Positions 24,025 to 27,111 of a DNA stretch of 27,111 nt are shown piece by piece; the stretch's first letter is position 1, and every line of letters begins with the position of its first letter. The translations under genes were made by a program, and so were the position numbers. Under the pieces are notes generated by a model, which saw only the letters and a program-made list of their open reading frames with translations, was not told where the DNA came from and made no database searches. The stretch is from JAVBKE01 sp031554215 (GTDB lineage: Bacteria; Bacillota; Bacilli; JARBTR01), in NCBI GenBank assembly GCA_031554215.1, contig JAVBKF010000137.1, positions 1 to 27,111 on the forward strand, given 5' to 3'.

Positions 24025-24033
24025 TGCTATAAT
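24025..24033 (+). promoter_or_regulatory. Extended -10 promoter for the CPBP protease gene
   Basis: TGCTATAAT is a perfect extended -10, about 78 bp before the ATG. The -35 is poor (TTGATT at 19 bases). The rest of the interval 23763-24111 shows nothing else notable. Confidence 0.45.
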
Positions 24034-24111
24034 TTTACCTTGAGATATTATATTCTCATGGCCAAATCAATCATTTGGTTATATTGATGACTTTCTATAA
24101 AGGAACTGACT

Positions 24112-24762
24112 ATGAGTAAAAATGATCGCAACGTATTAATTACCTATTTTTTATTTCTGCTGATTCCGGGGATACTGAGTGCAGCATTGTTAACTGGTTT
24201 CCAGTCACTTGATGCCTATACTGTCATATCAGCTTCAACACTTCTTGGAGCGATTACAGCGGTTGCTGTTTTCATCTATTTTTTGCGAGATGAAATACGC
24301 CTCTATAGACGCGCTCCAGCTGGTATCATCAACTGGAAAGATGTCAAGTGGATTCTCATTGCTGTTCCGCTACTTTTACTGGTTCAGACACTCGCAGCTA
24401 ATATCGAAATCCTCCTTGGCGTAGAGCCAAGTTCGGAAAATACGGAAGTGATCACAGAAGTGGTGAAGGAAGCACCTCTGTTTGCCTTCCTCCCAATCCT
24501 ATTCGCACCATTTTTTGAAGAAATTGTCTTCCGGAAAATTATTATGGGCAGCTTTCTCCAACGATGGGGCTTTCCAATTGCTTCGTTAGCCAGTGCATTT
24601 CTGTTTGGAATTGCCCATGCTGATCCAACCCATTTAATTGTTTACACCAGTTTAGGATGGACGCTAGCCTATCTCTATCACACAACTGGCAGACTAATTG
24701 TACCTATGGCAGGGCATTTATTAATGAATTTGTTTGTCCTTGCAGTAACTTTAACACTCTAA
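24112..24762 (+). CDS. ydiL: CPBP family intramembrane metalloprotease (YdiL-like)
   Basis: 216-residue membrane protein of the CAAX protease/Abi type, expected to cleave peptides within the membrane. The catalytic motifs are present: FFEEIVFRK (Glu136, Glu137, Arg141), FGIAHAD (His169) and GHLLMN (His202, Asn206). Several hydrophobic helices cover the remainder. AAAGGA is eight bases before the ATG. Divergent from groES and followed by the ydiK-like gene, matching the B. subtilis ydiK-ydiL-groES-groEL neighbourhood with altered order. The physiological substrate is unknown. Confidence 0.88.
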   Translation: MSKNDRNVLITYFLFLLIPGILSAALLTGFQSLDAYTVISASTLLGAITAVAVFIYFLRDEIRLYRRAPAGIINWKDVKWILIAVPLLLLVQTLAANIEILLGVEPSSENTEVITEVVKEAPLFAFLPILFAPFFEEIVFRKIIMGSFLQRWGFPIASLASAFLFGIAHADPTHLIVYTSLGWTLAYLYHTTGRLIVPMAGHLLMNLFVLAVTLTL

Positions 24763-24892
24763 TGCGGTCATGCAAAAAATGAGCCGAAAACGGTTACAAT
24801 ATTTCACATAAACAAAGTATGTTTTTTCACATTCAAATAAGTCAATCCGTTGCATCTGTTTGAAAATGAAAGACGCCTTTAGGAGGTCAATA

Positions 24893-25102
24893 ATGTTTAA
24901 AATAAGCCCACTGTCTTTAGGAATCATCTACCTACTAATGGCCACACTGTTTATCAATGTCGCTATCAGCATTGTCAGCAATGATGGATGGACGTTTATC
25001 AGTGGTGTTACCATCTTTTTCGCAACGATCAACACTGTTTCTGGTATCCGCTTCATTCAGCTTCATATTCGGATTGCTGCGGAAAAGCGGAAAAAGGGCT
25101 GA
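24893..25102 (+). CDS. ydiK: YdiK-like small membrane protein (DUF4305)
   Basis: 69 residues with two hydrophobic helices (about 6-25 and 32-50) and a basic end (IRIAAEKRKKG). The pattern (Y-L-x-M-A-x-x-F, GWTF, a second helix followed by an R-x-I/L-x-x-H motif) fits DUF4305/YdiK of Bacillus, which also lies beside ydiL and groES. The ATG at 24893 is fixed by AGGAGG six bases before it; an in-frame ATG eleven codons upstream has no such site. Function not known. Confidence 0.7.
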   Translation: MFKISPLSLGIIYLLMATLFINVAISIVSNDGWTFISGVTIFFATINTVSGIRFIQLHIRIAAEKRKKG

Positions 25103-25166
25103 CTAGATCCGAGTTTATCAGAACACAGTTTCAAGTAGCATAATACCGAAAGGATTGAATCATCAG

Positions 25167-25562
25167 ATGGAAGTTACAATTGAAAGAGGGTCAAGTATTT
25201 TCGGTAGAGGCGCGGTCCCGGTGTATGTGAACGGTGAGATTGTCTCCAAAATGGGGGTTAATCAGCAGTACACTTTTGAAACGACTATCCCTGTAGTCAT
25301 TCATGCAAGAAGTGGTGTTGCTAAATCGAAACCAATCCAAGTGAACATGACTAGCGCACCTGTAAAAGTGAAATTGGACAATAATCCGCTATTCAATTAT
25401 TCATTTATCATCATCATTCTTTCGTTCCTGTTTTCAAGTGTCATTCCGCCAGCATTTGCGCTCATTGTGCTCATTGGCTGCTTGATCAGTACAATTATCT
25501 GTATCAATCGCTTTTATCTATTAAAGGTACTTCATGTAGCCGTAGAAAATGCAGCACAATAA
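25167..25562 (+). CDS. Unrecognised two-helix membrane protein
   Basis: About 131 residues. The first 75 are polar and beta-rich (MEVTIERGSSIFGRGAVPVY, then a run of short alternating strands to about KVKLDNN), and the last part has two strong hydrophobic helices (about residues 80-95 and 97-112) followed by a short positively charged tail. I do not recognise a family. Start choice is uncertain: AAAGGA stands 12 bases before the ATG at 25167, and an in-frame TTG at 25155 abuts it directly. It is 64 bp after the ydiK-like gene and may be co-transcribed. Confidence 0.65.
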   Translation: MEVTIERGSSIFGRGAVPVYVNGEIVSKMGVNQQYTFETTIPVVIHARSGVAKSKPIQVNMTSAPVKVKLDNNPLFNYSFIIIILSFLFSSVIPPAFALIVLIGCLISTIICINRFYLLKVLHVAVENAAQ

Positions 25563-25626
25563 GCGCGCTCATAATCGTCAGTAGCTTCTCTCGTAGAGCA
25601 AACAACAATTTAGTCAGGTACAACTA

Positions 25627-25725
25627 AAAACTGCACCCAAAGTTTTCACACTGCAAGTGCACACCGCAAGTTAGACCAAAAATCTAACCCTTGAGGTACA
25701 CTATCTACACTTGGGGTGCAGTTTT
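25627..25725. repeat. 99-bp inverted-repeat element, bidirectional terminator or MITE-like
   Basis: AAAACTGCACCC (25627-25638) and GGGTGCAGTTTT (25714-25725) are perfect 12-bp inverted repeats with T runs outward on both strands. Between them lie 75 bp with further pairings, notably GTTAGA/TCTAAC (25670-25688). Located between convergent genes, it can end both. The CTGCACCC ends and the GTTAGAC motif also recall the tips of some IS3-family elements, so a miniature derivative is an alternative. Confidence 0.6.
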
Positions 25726-25746
25726 ATTTAAATGAACAACAGTCAA

Positions 25747-26772
25747 TTATTGAAGATATGCAACAAGTAATTTCATTGTATTTTCAACTGCTTTGTAGTG
25801 GCTGCGCTCCATCCCATGGCTTGCCGCAACACCTGGACCAATTAACGCCCCGCGAATATCATTACCACCTTTAAGCGCAGCACTGACATCAGAGCCGTAC
25901 ATTGGATAAATATCAACAGCATACTGCAACTTGTTTTCTACTGCCAAATCAATCAATTTATTGGTTATCGCGATGTCATAAGGACCGGATGAATCTTTGG
26001 CACAAATAGAAACATCTTGCTCTGTACAACTAAGATCCTCACCAATACAGCCCATATCCACCGCAATCAATTCAGATATTTCCGCTGGAATAGATGATGA
26101 ACCATGGCCTACTTCTTCATAAGTCGAAATAATAACCTTGACCTGATGTTGTGGCCTCATATTGTTGTCCTTAAAGTACTTCAATACACCAAAAATCAGC
26201 GCTACAGATAATTTATCATCTAAAAATCTTGATTTGATAAAGTCGGTTTCAGTAATTTCCGTTTTTGTATCAAAACAAATAAAATCACCGTTGCCAATCC
26301 CTAGTTTCTGCACGTCTTCTTTATTTGTTATGATATGATCAAGCCTGACATGCATCGTCTCCTCGTTTCGTAAAGCAGATTTAGATTCCTTATGAACATG
26401 GACTGCTGGATGGTTTGATAAAATAGTACCAGTGAAAACAGCACCCTTTCTCGTAACAACACGGCAATATTCTCCGTCTAAACTCGGTAATACAGGGCTA
26501 CCAAGTGTTGTGAAGGCCAAAGTGCCATCTGGTTTAATCGAGCGTACCATTAGTCCAAGCGTATCGACATGTGCCGCAAGTCCCACTGTTTTATCTGATT
26601 TGCCAGCAACAGCAATCACACCGTTTCCTTTTTGCGTATAGGTCATCTCGTGCCCAAGTTCACTTGCATATTTTTCAATTTTCTTCATCACCTCTCCCGT
26701 ATAGCCCGTTGGGCTATCACTAGCGAGAATGTCTTTTAGCACACGATAGACATATTGCTTATCAAAATTCAT
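25747..26772 (-). CDS. M42 family metallo-aminopeptidase
   Basis: Cytoplasmic dinuclear-metal aminopeptidase of the glutamyl/deblocking (PepA, FrvX, YsdC) type, 341 residues. Metal and catalytic residues can be read: AAHVDTLGLM (His68, Asp70), RFLDDKLS (Asp185), TYEEVGHGSS (Glu219, Glu220), AVDMG (Asp239) and the C-terminal ASHGMERSH (His319). The ATG at 26772 follows GGAGGAG; the frame is open 13 codons upstream but without a site. A TTG one codon before the ATG is also possible. Single gene ending at the 99-bp inverted-repeat terminator. The preferred substrate is not predictable. Confidence 0.93.
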   Translation of the reverse strand: MNFDKQYVYRVLKDILASDSPTGYTGEVMKKIEKYASELGHEMTYTQKGNGVIAVAGKSDKTVGLAAHVDTLGLMVRSIKPDGTLAFTTLGSPVLPSLDGEYCRVVTRKGAVFTGTILSNHPAVHVHKESKSALRNEETMHVRLDHIITNKEDVQKLGIGNGDFICFDTKTEITETDFIKSRFLDDKLSVALIFGVLKYFKDNNMRPQHQVKVIISTYEEVGHGSSSIPAEISELIAVDMGCIGEDLSCTEQDVSICAKDSSGPYDIAITNKLIDLAVENKLQYAVDIYPMYGSDVSAALKGGNDIRGALIGPGVAASHGMERSHYKAVENTMKLLVAYLQ

Positions 26773-27025
26773 CAAATAAATCTCCTCCTTTTCAGTTTCT
26801 CCAAAAAGCAAAAATATTCCCTCAATTGGCCGGATACAATCACTACAAAAGCGGTCTTATTCGTTTCCTGTCACTTAGAACTGACTGACTTCTTTTAGTA
26901 TGACATAATCACGCCCGAACGCAAGGCGGATTTGGTAAAAAAGAGTAATCGAAAATGAAGGCAGAACTCCAGACGTTTTTCGTGTAAAATAGAGATAAGT
27001 TTAATTATTTCTAGGAGGCGCACCT

Positions 27026-27111
27026 ATGCAGTTTACCGGATTTTCAAAATCAGATTTTGAATCATTTACAATTGAAGGGCTTGCACCGAGAATGGAAGCG
27101 ATTCGCGAGCG
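27026..27111 (+). CDS. yktB: DUF1054 (YktB-like) protein, 5' end only
   Basis: Only the first 28 codons are visible: MQFTGFSKSDFESFTIEGL then APRMEAIRE. The pattern F-x-x-x-D-F-x-x-F-x-I-x-G-L-x-x-R-M is the start of YktB/DUF1054 proteins of Bacilli, usually about 210 residues. AGGAGG precedes the ATG. The gene continues beyond the window. Confidence 0.8.
   Translation, partial: MQFTGFSKSDFESFTIEGLAPRMEAIRE

Overview
The window looks like a chromosome segment of a low-GC Gram-positive bacterium of the Bacilli, probably nearer Bacillales/Listeriaceae than the lactobacilli. The reasons are AGGAGG-type ribosome binding sites, a HrcA/CIRCE-controlled groES-groEL operon whose divergent neighbours are a ydiL-like CPBP protease and a ydiK-like protein (the Bacillus arrangement), a licBCAH-type PTS operon, cytochrome bd genes cydAB and a yktB-like gene at the right edge. 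The species cannot be named from what is visible. No tRNA, rRNA or CRISPR array was seen.

Left part (1-11.5 kb): the 3' end of a BceB-type ABC permease gene; a minus-strand operon for uptake and cleavage of cellobiose-like beta-diglucosides (EIIB, EIIC, EIIA, then 6-phospho-beta-glucosidase); a YitT-family membrane protein; a CLC-type anion channel convergent with an Amidase_6 protein; a HI0933-type flavoprotein; and queG for the last step of queuosine synthesis.

Middle (11.8-19.8 kb): cydAB (oxygen-respiring terminal oxidase, without adjacent cydDC), a dCMP deaminase, an MFS exporter, an M29 aminopeptidase, a DUF421 (YetF-like) membrane protein and a GNAT acetyltransferase. Most are single-gene units separated by clear intrinsic terminators.

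19.9-21.7 kb is a graveyard of mobile DNA wedged against the 3' end of groEL. It holds a frameshifted prophage-type small gene, an internally deleted IS3-family element that keeps both ends and a probable 4-bp target duplication, a possible repressor tail, and the last 42 codons of a tyrosine recombinase ending about 70 bp from the groEL stop. Inside this debris lies what looks like an intact type I toxin-antitoxin locus: a 29-residue hydrophobic peptide gene with a near-consensus promoter and strong ribosome site on the minus strand, faced by a convergent plus-strand RNA with its own promoter, the two sharing one bidirectional terminator. It is too short for ordinary gene calling and is the most interesting item in the window.

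Right part (21.7-27.1 kb): groEL and groES with a perfect CIRCE operator, divergent CPBP protease and YdiK-like genes, an unrecognised two-helix membrane protein, a complex 99-bp inverted-repeat terminator or MITE-like element, an M42 aminopeptidase, and the start of a DUF1054 (YktB-like) gene.
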